In this document: positions 46,916-54,999 of the stretch, in pieces
Numbering within the stretch: position 1 is the first letter of the stretch
How the letters are laid out: each line of letters opens with the position of its first letter
From: Neobacillus sp. OS1-2
GTDB taxonomy: Bacteria; Bacillota; Bacilli; Bacillales; Cytobacillaceae
Assembly (NCBI RefSeq): GCF_030915505.1
Contig: NZ_CP133265.1
Span: forward strand, 62,001-126,000
DNA length: 64,000 nt
Direction: 5' to 3'
The notes under the pieces: generated by a model
What the model was told of the DNA's origin: nothing
The model's database searches: none
Seen by the model: the letters and a program-made list of their open reading frames with translations, nothing else
Program-made: the position numbers and the translations under genes

Positions 46916-46940
46916 TATATATTTTAGAAGATAATTCCAG

Positions 46941-47099
46941 CTATTCCAATACATTTTGTTCAATTGTTTCATTTACATCACTAAGACCCATTTGGAGCAA
47001 AAAATCGTCCAGTTCCTCATTTGTTAATGTTTCAAAGCGGCCATCATGAAAAAAAACTTGGGTTTGGTTAGGATTGATCCTGTTCATGTTAAAACTCAT
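46941..47099 (-). CDS. Small hypothetical protein, 52 residues
   Basis: An acidic soluble protein, MSFNMNRINPNQTQ to the C-terminal TIEQNVLE, with no known domain. AAAGGAG lies 7 bases before the ATG at 47099; the upstream extension of the open frame has no ribosome binding site. It stands alone between convergent GNAT and SDR genes. I do not recognise it. Confidence 0.6.
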   Translation of the reverse strand: MSFNMNRINPNQTQVFFHDGRFETLTNEELDDFLLQMGLSDVNETIEQNVLE

Positions 47100-47186
47100 A
47101 TCTTTGCTCCTTTCATAGATGATTATTTCTATTATCCACAAAAGGAACAGATTTCATTCCTGAATATCGAATAGTTTGAAAAGTGA

Positions 47187-47954
47187 TTAAAGCGAAATTC
47201 TTACTCCCTTTCCGAGCACATCCACTCCTCCAGTGACAGGAATAATACTCCCTGTAATAAAATCAGATTTTTCGTCCGCAAGAAAAGCAATGACTCGTGC
47301 AATGTCTTCTCCCGTCCCCTGCCTTTTTCCGGCGTTTTTCCCGATCGACTCACCGATATCTTTTTCCTTCCACTCATTGGTTATATCACCGGGACAGACC
47401 ATGTTTGCCGTTATCCCATTCTCCGCTTCTTCCATAGCAATGGTTCGTGTTAGTGAAGCGAGACCGGTTTTCGCTGCTGCGAAGGCTGATCGGTAGATCC
47501 ATCCTGGTGCCGTTTCAACCCGGTCATACCCAAGTGTAATAATTCTGCCCCAATTTTGGCTTCGCATAACAGGAATGATTTGTTTTGACAAATGGAAAAC
47601 GGCTGATAAATTTCCTTGAATTAAATAGTTCCATTCTTCAAACGTATAGTCTGTTAAACGTTTCCTTTCGTGTATGTAGGGACCGGCATTATGAACCAAA
47701 ACATCCACGGTTGGATACGAGGAGAGGGTCTGATTCACAATCCGAATACAATCTTCCTTGTTAGCCACATCGCCCTGAACAGTGCCATTTTTTGTACCAA
47801 AGCATTCATTTAATTCCTTAGCTAACAAAACCGCTTCTTCTTCGCTATTTCGATAGTTAATCATCAGCTGATATCCATTTTCCGCAAGTTTTATTGCGGT
47901 TTTTCTGCCTATACCTGAAGCTCCTCCTGTAATCAAGGCCGTTTTCTTGTTCAC
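47187..47954 (-). CDS. SDR family oxidoreductase with an altered active site
   Basis: A 255-residue Rossmann protein. The cofactor motif TGGASGIG (about residues 9-16), VHNAGP and the C-terminal ITGSIIPVTGG are all typical of classical short-chain dehydrogenases. The catalytic YxxxK motif reads FAAAK: the Tyr is Phe (codon TTC), and no Ser stands at the usual catalytic-Ser strand (RIITLGYDRVE). A Tyr four residues earlier (WIYRSAF) could take over. It may be a reductase with another mechanism, or a non-catalytic binder. Monocistronic. Confidence 0.85.
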   Translation of the reverse strand: MNKKTALITGGASGIGRKTAIKLAENGYQLMINYRNSEEEAVLLAKELNECFGTKNGTVQGDVANKEDCIRIVNQTLSSYPTVDVLVHNAGPYIHERKRLTDYTFEEWNYLIQGNLSAVFHLSKQIIPVMRSQNWGRIITLGYDRVETAPGWIYRSAFAAAKTGLASLTRTIAMEEAENGITANMVCPGDITNEWKEKDIGESIGKNAGKRQGTGEDIARVIAFLADEKSDFITGSIIPVTGGVDVLGKGVRISL

Positions 47955-48127
47955 AAATTATTACCTCTCTACTTTTAAATTCGTCTCTTTACTATATGTT
48001 AAAAAGAAATGTTTATATATGCAAATTTTAAATAAAGCGTATGAAAAGAAAAATGCTCAAAAGTAGTTATCGGAAGTTTTAATAACGGATGGGCAAGAGC
48101 TTGCATAGAATGGGGTAATCAATAAAA

Positions 48128-48172
48128 AAAGCGCAAGCGCCCTGGTCAGCGGCGTATGACCTGGAGCGCTCC
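48128..48172. repeat. Bacillus-type intergenic hairpin repeat
   Basis: AGCGC...GGTCA-(8-base loop)-TGACC...GCGCT forms a GC-rich imperfect palindrome in otherwise AT-rich DNA. Such AAGCGCAAGCGCC-type elements are, to my knowledge, dispersed in many Bacillaceae genomes. The remaining gap (47955-48230) shows nothing else clear. Confidence 0.5.
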
Positions 48173-48230
48173 AAATTTCTCAAAGTAGAATGATATAAAT
48201 TCTGATAATTATAAAAAAGGATGTGACAGG

Positions 48231-48482
48231 ATGCAGACTGTAATCAATATCTTTAGCCTTAAAATTAACAGTGTCTCCAACAACGGGTCTGTCAACATCG
48301 GTGAAGCCCTTCATAATGCTCATACAGCTAATTCAAAATCCCAAGGTGAAAATTCATCTTATGGTGATTTTGCACCCCCAACTGCTGCCATGGAAAACGT
48401 CTTTATTGATCCGGATGTCAACGATATGGGCGATATCGCAAACCCATCAAACGTATATACCAATCCGATTTTAAAGGAATGA
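48231..48482 (+). CDS. GerPA/GerPF-family spore germination protein
   Basis: An 83-residue protein: VINIFSLKINSVSNNGSVNIGEALHN at the N-terminus (quoted in part: VNIFSL-like start, then NNGSVNIG), then HTANSKSQG and DPDVNDMGDIANPS. This is the GerPA/GerPF pattern, small beta-proteins of the spore coat needed for nutrient germinants to pass the coat. AAAGGA lies 9 bases before the ATG. It is the first gene of a five-gene group on the plus strand with gaps of 7 to 74 bases. Mother-cell expression is inferred; I found no clear sigma-K promoter. Confidence 0.8.
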   Translation: MQTVINIFSLKINSVSNNGSVNIGEALHNAHTANSKSQGENSSYGDFAPPTAAMENVFIDPDVNDMGDIANPSNVYTNPILKE

Positions 48483-48489
48483 AAATGAA

Positions 48490-48732
48490 ATGCCTTATCA
48501 AATTAACATTTTTAACATAAAAGCGAACGGCGTAAATAATAATGCCAATATTGATTTCGGGCAAGTCATTCAAAACAGTCACACCGCCAATCAAAAGTGG
48601 GTTGGAACGAACATGGCATTTGGTGATTTATCACCTACTGGAGCGGTTTCTGTCAATGGATTTGGAGATCCTGATGTCAGTGACCAGGCCCAAATTGCTA
48701 ACCCGGCGATCCCGATTTCAAATCAATTTTAG
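48490..48732 (+). CDS. GerPA/GerPF-family spore germination protein, second copy
   Basis: An 80-residue paralogue of the preceding gene (INIFNIKANGVNNNANIDFG, then HTANQKWVGTN and GDPDVSDQAQIANPA). It starts 7 bases after it, with a GAATGAAAATGAA-type weak ribosome binding site. Tandem duplication of GerPA/F-like genes is also seen in classical gerP operons, but this group lacks the rest of gerPABCDEF. Confidence 0.82.
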   Translation: MPYQINIFNIKANGVNNNANIDFGQVIQNSHTANQKWVGTNMAFGDLSPTGAVSVNGFGDPDVSDQAQIANPAIPISNQF

Positions 48733-48752
48733 GTCAGAAAGGATGATTAATT

Positions 48753-49229
48753 ATGTTCCCTTGGAATATGTTTCCTTTTAATAAGGATATGAAGGATAGT
48801 ATGCAAAAAATGAAGCCAGAAGAAATTGATAAATATGTTCAGGATATAATTGGCAAAGTTATGCCCGGAAACATGAGAGGAATGATGAATCCACAGGAAA
48901 TGTTTAGCGGTTTCCAATCCTCAGTATCCCAGACACAGCCGGCAACAGGCGTGTTAAATTCGACCGCTTTCGAAACGCATGATTTTGTATTCGTTAGAAT
49001 TCCAATAAAAGAAGAAGAATGGATCAAACAAATCCGTATTTATCATACATCGAACCAACTAATCGTGGAACATATCCCGAAGCAAGAAGATAAAAATATT
49101 ATTACCCTGCCTGCGATTGTTAAAAAGAAAGGTGCCACAGCAAACTTTAAAGATGGGATGCTTGAAGTCAAAATCCCTAAAAATGTGGATATGCAGTTTT
49201 CACAAATTGACGTGACAGAAATTATGTAA
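48753..49229 (+). CDS. Hsp20-like protein of the spore cluster
   Basis: A 158-residue protein. The first 75 residues are Met/Pro-rich (PWNMFPFNKDMKDSMQKM, NMRGMMNPQEMF) and probably disordered or helical. The C-terminal 80 residues form an alpha-crystallin-like beta sandwich: DFVFVRIPIKEEEW, LIVEHIP, GATANFKDGMLEVKIPK. The sandwich lacks the usual C-terminal IxI motif. It may act as a coat-assembly chaperone or a coat protein. It is between GerP-like genes and a second Hsp20 gene, all on one strand. Confidence 0.72.
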   Translation: MFPWNMFPFNKDMKDSMQKMKPEEIDKYVQDIIGKVMPGNMRGMMNPQEMFSGFQSSVSQTQPATGVLNSTAFETHDFVFVRIPIKEEEWIKQIRIYHTSNQLIVEHIPKQEDKNIITLPAIVKKKGATANFKDGMLEVKIPKNVDMQFSQIDVTEIM

Positions 49230-49303
49230 ACGTCATTTTTTTTGCATGTTTCTCCTCCTTGAAAATATGATGAAAATAGGGATTCACATAAGGGGTGGAT
49301 TTA

Positions 49304-49783
49304 ATGGAAATAGATAAACTGAAAAAATGGCTTGACGTAGCCCAGCAATTTAAATCGGATCAATTTTGGAATCAAATTTTTGATGAAAAGATAAATAGTA
49401 CTACTTCAGGAAATCAATTCTCCCAAAATCCCCTAAATACTGTTAGAGAACTTTTCCCAAAATGTGATTTATATGAATCGGATCAAGAACTTGTGGTGGA
49501 AGCGGAAATTCCCGGATTGACAAAGGAAGATTTGCACATCACCATTCAACAGCAGCTTTTGACCATTGCCGGCGAATTTAAATCCTTAAACCAGAATCAA
49601 AAATATTATCTTAAAGAACGCGCCAATCGACAGTTTAAAAAAGAATTAACCCTTCCCTATCCGATTTTAATGAATAAAGTAAAATCAGAAATTCGCCATG
49701 GCGTCTTATATATCGTTATGCCCTTTTATCGAGACGATTTGGAAAATATCCCAATCGCGTTCGATCAAACCAATTCCGAATAG
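49304..49783 (+). CDS. Hsp20/alpha-crystallin family protein (CotM/CotP-like)
   Basis: A 159-residue small heat-shock-type protein. The alpha-crystallin domain spans about residues 55-150: YESDQELVVEAEIPGLTKED, LTIAGEF, then FKKELTLPYPI and VKSEIRHGVLYIVMP. Spore-coat Hsp20 proteins such as CotM have this size. The frame opens with GTG at 49295, but AAGGGG lies 8 bases before the ATG at 49304. It is the fourth gene of the spore cluster, 74 bases after the third. Confidence 0.8.
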   Translation: MEIDKLKKWLDVAQQFKSDQFWNQIFDEKINSTTSGNQFSQNPLNTVRELFPKCDLYESDQELVVEAEIPGLTKEDLHITIQQQLLTIAGEFKSLNQNQKYYLKERANRQFKKELTLPYPILMNKVKSEIRHGVLYIVMPFYRDDLENIPIAFDQTNSE

Positions 49784-49792
49784 AGGGTTTCT

Positions 49793-50179
49793 ATGCGATT
49801 TTTCTTTCGCTTTTTCACTTCAAGTAAAACATTAACGAAGAAAATATCGGATTTGGAGAGGAAAGTTTCTGATTTAGAAGCCAACATGAATGAGGTAAAA
49901 GCGGAAACAAAGACTGTCCCAAACAATCTTTCAGAAGCACAAACAAAGGAAAGCTCTCCCACAATTCAAATTGAGCATCTCCAGGTTGATAAAATCGTAA
50001 TTGAACATTTGGATTATGCTAATAACTTTGGTCAATTAGGGATAAAAGAATTATCAGGAAAATTAAATATTGGTTCCACTTACGAGGGAGATATTTCGGA
50101 TATCATCAATGAAAAAGTCAAAGAAAAACTTGGGAAAGAAGCGGCAAAGGTGAATTTCAGAGCAAAAAAAGAGCCCTAA
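49793..50179 (+). CDS. GerPC-like coiled-coil spore protein (short)
   Basis: A 128-residue protein with an N-terminal coiled coil (about 12-45, KISDLERKVSDLEANMNEV), an IEHLQVDKIVIEHLDY strand pair and the GerPC-type motif FGQLGIKELSGKLNIG (about 80-95). It is much shorter than GerPC (about 200 residues): the C-terminal part is missing or never present. It starts 9 bases after the Hsp20 gene and closes the cluster, with a terminator behind it. Relation to GerPC rests on the motif and context. Confidence 0.7.
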   Translation: MRFFFRFFTSSKTLTKKISDLERKVSDLEANMNEVKAETKTVPNNLSEAQTKESSPTIQIEHLQVDKIVIEHLDYANNFGQLGIKELSGKLNIGSTYEGDISDIINEKVKEKLGKEAAKVNFRAKKEP

Positions 50180-50184
50180 AAAGG

Positions 50185-50214
50185 AAAGACAGCCGCTTCG
50201 GCTGTCTTTTTATG
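50185..50214 (+). terminator. Terminator of the GerP/Hsp20 cluster
   Basis: An 11-bp stem (AAAGACAGCCG / CGGCTGTCTTT) with a 3-base loop and T-run, just after the GerPC-like gene. Confidence 0.88.
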
Positions 50215-50252
50215 TAGCCATTTTAATGTCCCTCGGTTGATTGTTCATGGCC

Positions 50253-50717
50253 CTAATCCTGTTGATCATCCATCTTCATATCATCCATTGACCCTTGTGC
50301 TTTAGGGTCTTCAGGATCGCTCGGTGTCCCAACAATAAATTCCTTCTTCGGCATATTATGCATATCTCTTGCCGTTACATGGGAAATAAAATAATACGTT
50401 CCTTCTTGCGCAAATGATTTCTCAAGACGGTATACCCCATTTTCGGCATGTTTTATTTCCACCTTTTCGTGGTGTTCATCTTTTGCCCGCCAAATCTCAA
50501 AGACCACTGCATCAGCATCATTTACGTTTTCCTTTCCCTGCGTAACCTTCGCTTCAAAGGTAATAGGTTTATTTAATTCTCCCTTCTCCGGATTAATGGA
50601 CAAGTCCACATCTATCATTTCAGGTGGTTTTACCGCATTTTCTTTTTGCTGCTGACTGCAGGAAACAGCAATGCTCAAAAAAAGAACGGTTATAAAAATG
50701 GACAAAAGCTTCTTCAT
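50253..50717 (-). CDS. FixH/YtkA-like lipoprotein
   Basis: A 154-residue lipoprotein: signal peptide with lipobox AVSC (Cys20), a YtkA/FixH-like beta-sandwich domain (about 35-130: FEAKVTQGKENV, VFEIWRAKDEHHEKVE, GTYYFISHVTARDMHN), then a Met/Asp-rich acidic tail (MDDMKMDDQQD) that could bind metal. It acts on the outer face of the membrane. ATG 50717 has 8-base spacing from AGGGGAG; the ATG two codons earlier is too close. It is in an operon with the small gene upstream. Confidence 0.8.
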   Translation of the reverse strand: MKKLLSIFITVLFLSIAVSCSQQQKENAVKPPEMIDVDLSINPEKGELNKPITFEAKVTQGKENVNDADAVVFEIWRAKDEHHEKVEIKHAENGVYRLEKSFAQEGTYYFISHVTARDMHNMPKKEFIVGTPSDPEDPKAQGSMDDMKMDDQQD

Positions 50718-50729
50718 CGTCATTCTCCC

Positions 50730-51008
50730 CTAACTAATTTCTTCCATCACTTCAATATGCATTTCAATTAATTTTCCCTTCGAATCAAGAGAGATCTGTG
50801 ATGCCATAACCCTCTTTACTGCTGAATAATATTTTTCATATTTGTCTTTTCGGATTCTAGGATGGGAGTTTTCATCTAACAATTCCCGTTTGATTGCCTC
50901 GATTAATGTCTCTTCACTTGTTTGATCCCTTGTTGGTAATGACCTATTGTTCCATATCGAGCGGTATTCTTCTAATAAAAACTGATATTTCTCTTTTTCC
51001 TTTTCCAA
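50730..51008 (-). CDS. Small helical hypothetical protein, 92 residues
   Basis: Highly charged and mostly helical (KEKEKYQFLLEEYRSIW, then LIEAIKRELLDEN and LIEMHIEVMEEIS), cytoplasmic, no known motif. GGGGGG lies before the ATG. It is 12 bases upstream of the FixH-like gene, so both are one transcript. I do not recognise the family. Confidence 0.6.
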   Translation of the reverse strand: MEKEKEKYQFLLEEYRSIWNNRSLPTRDQTSEETLIEAIKRELLDENSHPRIRKDKYEKYYSAVKRVMASQISLDSKGKLIEMHIEVMEEIS

Positions 51009-51103
51009 ACAAATCCCCCCTTTACTCTACATTAGCATTGTTACATATTTCCTGACATTATTGCAAAAAATAGAGGTTAACCATACCACGAAAGGAGAAA
51101 CCT

Positions 51104-51346
51104 ATGTCCACTCCATACAAATGCCCGAATTGCAAAACGAATCGCAGCCGGTTTAATATCATTCAGCAAGTATCACAATCTGTTAAGCTTGACCCCGTAT
51201 CAGGTGTCGTTGTTAGAGAGTATGGTGAAAATGAATTAGAACCCTTTCATCTTCCCTACAACGGACCGGATTATCGGATACAATGCGGTGCCTGCGGCTT
51301 AATCGAAGATGAACGGACCTTTATCAAATTTGGTGAGCAAGGATAA
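51104..51346 (+). CDS. Zinc-ribbon protein, 80 residues
   Basis: Two Cys pairs, CPNCKTN at residues 8-11 and CGACG near 62-65, form a zinc ribbon around a beta-rich middle ([19 protein letters not shown]). It is cytoplasmic. Related Bacillus proteins are sometimes labelled DNA alkylation repair without support. AAAGGAG lies before the ATG and a strong terminator follows. The function is unknown. Confidence 0.7.
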   Translation: MSTPYKCPNCKTNRSRFNIIQQVSQSVKLDPVSGVVVREYGENELEPFHLPYNGPDYRIQCGACGLIEDERTFIKFGEQG

Positions 51347-51349
51347 TTA

Positions 51350-51385
51350 CGCAAAAAACACCTTTAATCAAAGGTGTTTTTTGCG
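51350..51385. terminator. Bidirectional terminator
   Basis: A 16-bp perfect stem (CGCAAAAAACACCTTT / AAAGGTGTTTTTTGCG) with an AATC loop lies between convergent genes. Confidence 0.9.
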
Positions 51386-51387
51386 TA

Positions 51388-52209
51388 TTATGGCAGATGG
51401 TTTTCTTTTAAAAAATCCTCCGAATCAACCTTCCAAGGGTCAGTAGGTGAAAACCTAACCAAATGGATATCCCCGCTAAATGTTTGCCTGCCCCTATCTT
51501 CTATGTACCAGTCAACCACTGCAGGAACATCCAAACTAATTTCTTCTTTTAAATCTTCTGGGGGCAAAAGCTCTAATCGCGATAGTCTTACATTTTCAAC
51601 CTTTTGTAAAATGGGCTTCCATCTTACTTTTTGCAAAGAAGCTTGAGAGGTAATCCGGACATCCTGCTGCTTAAACCCGGCTACATAGGCATTAATCACC
51701 TCGTATGGGTTTGCCTTTCCAAGATAATCATCTAATTTACCTGAAGCCTTCAGAACCATGAGCATATGGGATAGATCCATGGAATTGGTACGGTGCGTTG
51801 TACTCCCATAGAAATGAATGCAGAAATGACCGGGAAAATTATTTTGCAGTGCGCCTCCACCATGTGGCATCCCATGCATGGATGCGGCAATCCAATTTTC
51901 TTTGTAAATGACAATAATGGCACGGCGTTTCCAGCTCCACTTTCCGCTGTATATCTTTTTCATCATTTTCGTATCTTTTGCTGTTAACGGTTGTACATCA
52001 GCATGATGACTTCCTGCTCGTCTCTGGACCTTGAATCGTTTCCCTGTTTCTACATCCATAACCGTGAATTTGGTGTATTTTGGTACTAGTTGATTCACTT
52101 CTTTCCAGTTCAGCATTTCTATTTTATAACTAATATCTGCTTTAGCCTGAACTCCTTGCCCATAAAGGAGGAAATGAATGAATACGATGAAACTAGCTGC
52201 CCTTTTCAT
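51388..52209 (-). CDS. Secreted protein of unknown function with an HG...GHFCIHF motif
   Basis: A 273-residue exported protein. A signal peptide (residues 1-22, cut after VQA) is followed by a beta-rich domain: KFTVMDVETGKRFKVQRRAG, then MHGMPHGGGALQNNFPGHFCIHFYGS (quoted in pieces: MHGMPHGGG, GHFCIHFYGS; about 115-140) and a C-terminal half with RLELLPPEDL. The His-Gly plus GHFCIHF arrangement recalls the catalytic His...Cys of L,D-transpeptidases, but spacing and surroundings differ. Cell-wall action is only a suggestion. Monocistronic. Confidence 0.68.
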   Translation of the reverse strand: MKRAASFIVFIHFLLYGQGVQAKADISYKIEMLNWKEVNQLVPKYTKFTVMDVETGKRFKVQRRAGSHHADVQPLTAKDTKMMKKIYSGKWSWKRRAIIVIYKENWIAASMHGMPHGGGALQNNFPGHFCIHFYGSTTHRTNSMDLSHMLMVLKASGKLDDYLGKANPYEVINAYVAGFKQQDVRITSQASLQKVRWKPILQKVENVRLSRLELLPPEDLKEEISLDVPAVVDWYIEDRGRQTFSGDIHLVRFSPTDPWKVDSEDFLKENHLP

Positions 52210-52278
52210 TTAAGACCCCCTTTTAATGTTTTTCGCTACATTAAAAGAGTTACCTGAAGGGGAAATGTTCATTCATTC

Positions 52279-53187
52279 CTAGCTATTTTTTTCGAGGTTG
52301 GCAAGTTGTTCCTGAATACCATTCCAATCGATATTTTCGCCAATAAAGACAAGATTTAACGGTAAATTCATCTCTTCCTTTAAATATAGCGGCATTCCAT
52401 ATGAAAATTGAAATAAAAACGGATGCTCTGAATAATCAAATTTTATATATCCTTTAATACGATAGATGGTATTAGGAAGCTCTCTTATAAATTCCTCAAA
52501 CATATTATGATTGATTGCCTTCTTAAATTGATATACAAAGGTTGTTAAATTCAAATCAATCTTTTGTGATTCTTTTTCAAAAGATACAGATAGATTTCTA
52601 AGCTGTCTAATCGAAACCTGTGAAAAATTCGTCAACAGGCATCTTGCTTTTGGATTTATTCCTTGGATTTCAAAGGTAATATGTGCCTGATCCATTTCCA
52701 TTAAATCATCCATGTTATTAATGATGATAAAGTCGGCATGCCGAACCTGCTCAAAGATCAATTGCTGCAGCTGAGGGCTTAATATTTTTCGCTCTTTCCA
52801 TCTTGTACCATCCACTGTTGTAATAATACCTTTTATGATTAGCTTATCGGCAAACAAAGGGGATAGGATCGCATCTAACACTTCTACGGGATGAGCTGCT
52901 CCAGTTGTTTCAATATAAATAACTTCTGGCTGCTCATCTAGTAATAAACCTTGTAGCTGTGCTTCAAGCTTGTCCTGGATCGAGCAGCAAATACAGCCGC
53001 CTAAAAGCTCTTTTAGTGCAACATCATCATTGACAGCATCAGAGTCAATCGAGACCTTCCCCAATTCATTCATCATGACTGCTACCCTTCTACCGGCATC
53101 TCGTTCGTCCTCAAGCAATCGTTTTAACAGTGTCGTTTTTCCGCTTCCTAAAAATCCTGACAAAATATATACTTCAGCTTTTTTCAT
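52279..53187 (-). CDS. CobW/YjiA-family GTPase (metal chaperone type)
   Basis: A 302-residue G3E GTPase. Walker A SGFLGSGKTTLL (about 10-21), the metal-binding motif GGCICCSI (about 64-71), switch region IETTGAAHPVEVL and the NNMDDL guanine-specificity loop are intact. The C-terminal CobW domain is short and has no His-rich tail. Such proteins load Zn or another metal into client enzymes. There is no metal-transport gene directly beside it and no visible Zur box, so the metal is open. Monocistronic. Confidence 0.88.
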   Translation of the reverse strand: MKKAEVYILSGFLGSGKTTLLKRLLEDERDAGRRVAVMMNELGKVSIDSDAVNDDVALKELLGGCICCSIQDKLEAQLQGLLLDEQPEVIYIETTGAAHPVEVLDAILSPLFADKLIIKGIITTVDGTRWKERKILSPQLQQLIFEQVRHADFIIINNMDDLMEMDQAHITFEIQGINPKARCLLTNFSQVSIRQLRNLSVSFEKESQKIDLNLTTFVYQFKKAINHNMFEEFIRELPNTIYRIKGYIKFDYSEHPFLFQFSYGMPLYLKEEMNLPLNLVFIGENIDWNGIQEQLANLEKNS

Positions 53188-53212
53188 CTTTTTCCCTTCA
53201 ATCTTTGATAAT

Positions 53213-53250
53213 TAAAAAAAGTTGACCCGACTCCTAATGGAATCGGGTTA
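53213..53250 (-). terminator. Terminator of ctpA
   Basis: A 12-bp imperfect stem (AACCCGATTCC / GGAGTCGGGT core, G-U pair on the minus strand) is followed by ACTTTTTTT. Confidence 0.78.
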
Positions 53251-53254
53251 TCAA

Positions 53255-54766
53255 TTATTTCATTCTTCCTTTTAATACTTCTACAGCCTTTTGTAGTTGG
53301 GTGTCGCTTGTTTTAATTTTTTCCCGTAAAAGATCCATTAGCTTCATCGTGGAATCACCTTTTAACACACCATCAGCAGCAAGGCCTTGCGCGGTTTGGA
53401 AGGCGATGACAGCTTCTTTTGTTTTTTCATCAAAGAATCCATCCTCACGTCCAGGGTCATATCCGACAGCTTTCAACATCTTCTGAGCTGTTTGAACTTC
53501 TGTAGATGAAATGGATAGGGCTAGCTCTTTATCCGGATTAATAATCGGTAATGACGCGAAATCTGGAAGGGTTACCTCAAAATCAGGCACGATTCCCTTT
53601 TTATGAATCCAATTCCCATTTGGTGTTAGCCATTTTGCAATTGTATATTTGAGGTTGGAGCCGTCTTTGAAATCAGCTGCGGTTTGCACCGTACCTTTTC
53701 CAAATGACTTCTCACCAACAAGTGGTACACCGGCAGATTCCTTTACAGCAGCAGCAAAAATTTCTGATGCGCTGGCACTCCCCTTATCAATTAGTACTAC
53801 TAACGGAAGCTCTGGGCTTCCTTCATTCTGTGAAGCGATCTCCTTCACTTTTCCATTTCGGTCTTGTTCTTTAACAATAACTTTTCCATTTGGTACGAAC
53901 ATGCTTGTTATACTTACGGCTTGGTCCAATAGCCCACCAGGATTTTGACGTAAATCTAAGACAACACCCTTCATACCCTTTTTCTGTAAATCATTTAGGG
54001 TTGTTACAAGTTCTTTTGTTGTATTGGTTGAAAAGCTTGTTATTTGAACTTTCGCAATCGAATCATCTACCATTTCCCCATAAACCGTTTCAATTGGAAT
54101 AGTATCACGAACAATCGGCACTGTCATTGTGGCATCTGTTCCAGGTCGTTGAATAGTTAATTCGACCTTTGTTCCTTTTTTCCCTCTTATTAACGTAACA
54201 GCTTGGGTTGAATTCATCCCCTGAATGCTTTTTCCATTTACCGTTACGACCACATCATTCGGTTTTAATCCGGCTTTTTCAGCAGGTGAGCCTTTAATCG
54301 GAGAGACAATTATAATATGTCCTTCCTTTTCTTGAATTTCGGCACCGATTCCTTCAAAAGAAGAAGAAATACTACTGTGGAAGCTTTTCGCTTCTTCATT
54401 GCTCATATAGTCGGAATATGGATCATCAAGTGACGTAACCATTCCATCAATCGCACCATTAATTAGCTTTTGCTGGTTTACATCCTTGTAGTATCCATTT
54501 TTCAAAGTATCAAATGCTTCATAAAGTTTATTAAATTCCGATCTTTGCGGTGCGACCGTAACAACCTTGTCCTTTCCAAATGCCAAGGCAAAGGTGGTAA
54601 TCCCTGCCGATAGAAAAACGAGCAAAAATAGCAGCATGATAAATGGAAACTTTTTCATTCTTATGTACCCGGATTTGTTATCTGTCATCTGCTCTTGCTC
54701 TACTTTACCTTCTTCAATCATCTTTTGTTCCTCATTATTTTCGTTCAAATCCTTCACCACTTTCAT
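53255..54766 (-). CDS. ctpA: S41 carboxy-terminal processing protease CtpA
   Basis: A 503-residue secreted protease anchored by one membrane segment (about 40-62). A PDZ domain (about 125-205, with IGAEIQEKEGH and GSPAEKAGLKPND) leads into the S41 domain with the Ser-Lys dyad in GSASASEIFAAAV and GEKSFGKGTVQ. A C-terminal peptidoglycan-binding domain (about 415-475, VQTAQKMLKAVGYDPG) follows. It lies near deoD as in B. subtilis, where ctpA has that place. The ribosome binding site is weak (GATGGTG directly before ATG), so a later start is possible. Confidence 0.92.
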   Translation of the reverse strand: MKVVKDLNENNEEQKMIEEGKVEQEQMTDNKSGYIRMKKFPFIMLLFLLVFLSAGITTFALAFGKDKVVTVAPQRSEFNKLYEAFDTLKNGYYKDVNQQKLINGAIDGMVTSLDDPYSDYMSNEEAKSFHSSISSSFEGIGAEIQEKEGHIIIVSPIKGSPAEKAGLKPNDVVVTVNGKSIQGMNSTQAVTLIRGKKGTKVELTIQRPGTDATMTVPIVRDTIPIETVYGEMVDDSIAKVQITSFSTNTTKELVTTLNDLQKKGMKGVVLDLRQNPGGLLDQAVSITSMFVPNGKVIVKEQDRNGKVKEIASQNEGSPELPLVVLIDKGSASASEIFAAAVKESAGVPLVGEKSFGKGTVQTAADFKDGSNLKYTIAKWLTPNGNWIHKKGIVPDFEVTLPDFASLPIINPDKELALSISSTEVQTAQKMLKAVGYDPGREDGFFDEKTKEAVIAFQTAQGLAADGVLKGDSTMKLMDLLREKIKTSDTQLQKAVEVLKGRMK

Positions 54767-54957
54767 TCACCATCAAAATATGAACTGGACATGTACCGTA
54801 ACAGCCTGAATGTTTTCATATTTTTTAAGAAGCTATTTTCAAATACTTTAAATTGTAAACCCTTAGTGATTAGAATAACATCTTTTTTATAAAATTAACA
54901 AAGAAAAGTTAATGAAAATAATGAGAATTGATGTAAAAACCCTTTTCAATGATAAAA

Positions 54958-54982
54958 GGTACCTCTCAAAAGAGATGTACCC
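54958..54982 (-). terminator. Terminator of copA
   Basis: A stem (GGTACATCTC / GAGAGGTACC with one mismatch) and TTTTATC lie after the copA stop on the minus strand. Confidence 0.7.
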
Positions 54983-54999
54983 GTCCGTTTTACGTTAAA

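Noticed and set aside
48181-48230. Sigma-E or sigma-K promoter for the GerP-like cluster
   Set aside because: Only AT-rich sequence such as GATATAAAT is present. Neither the -35 nor the -10 matches well enough to call.
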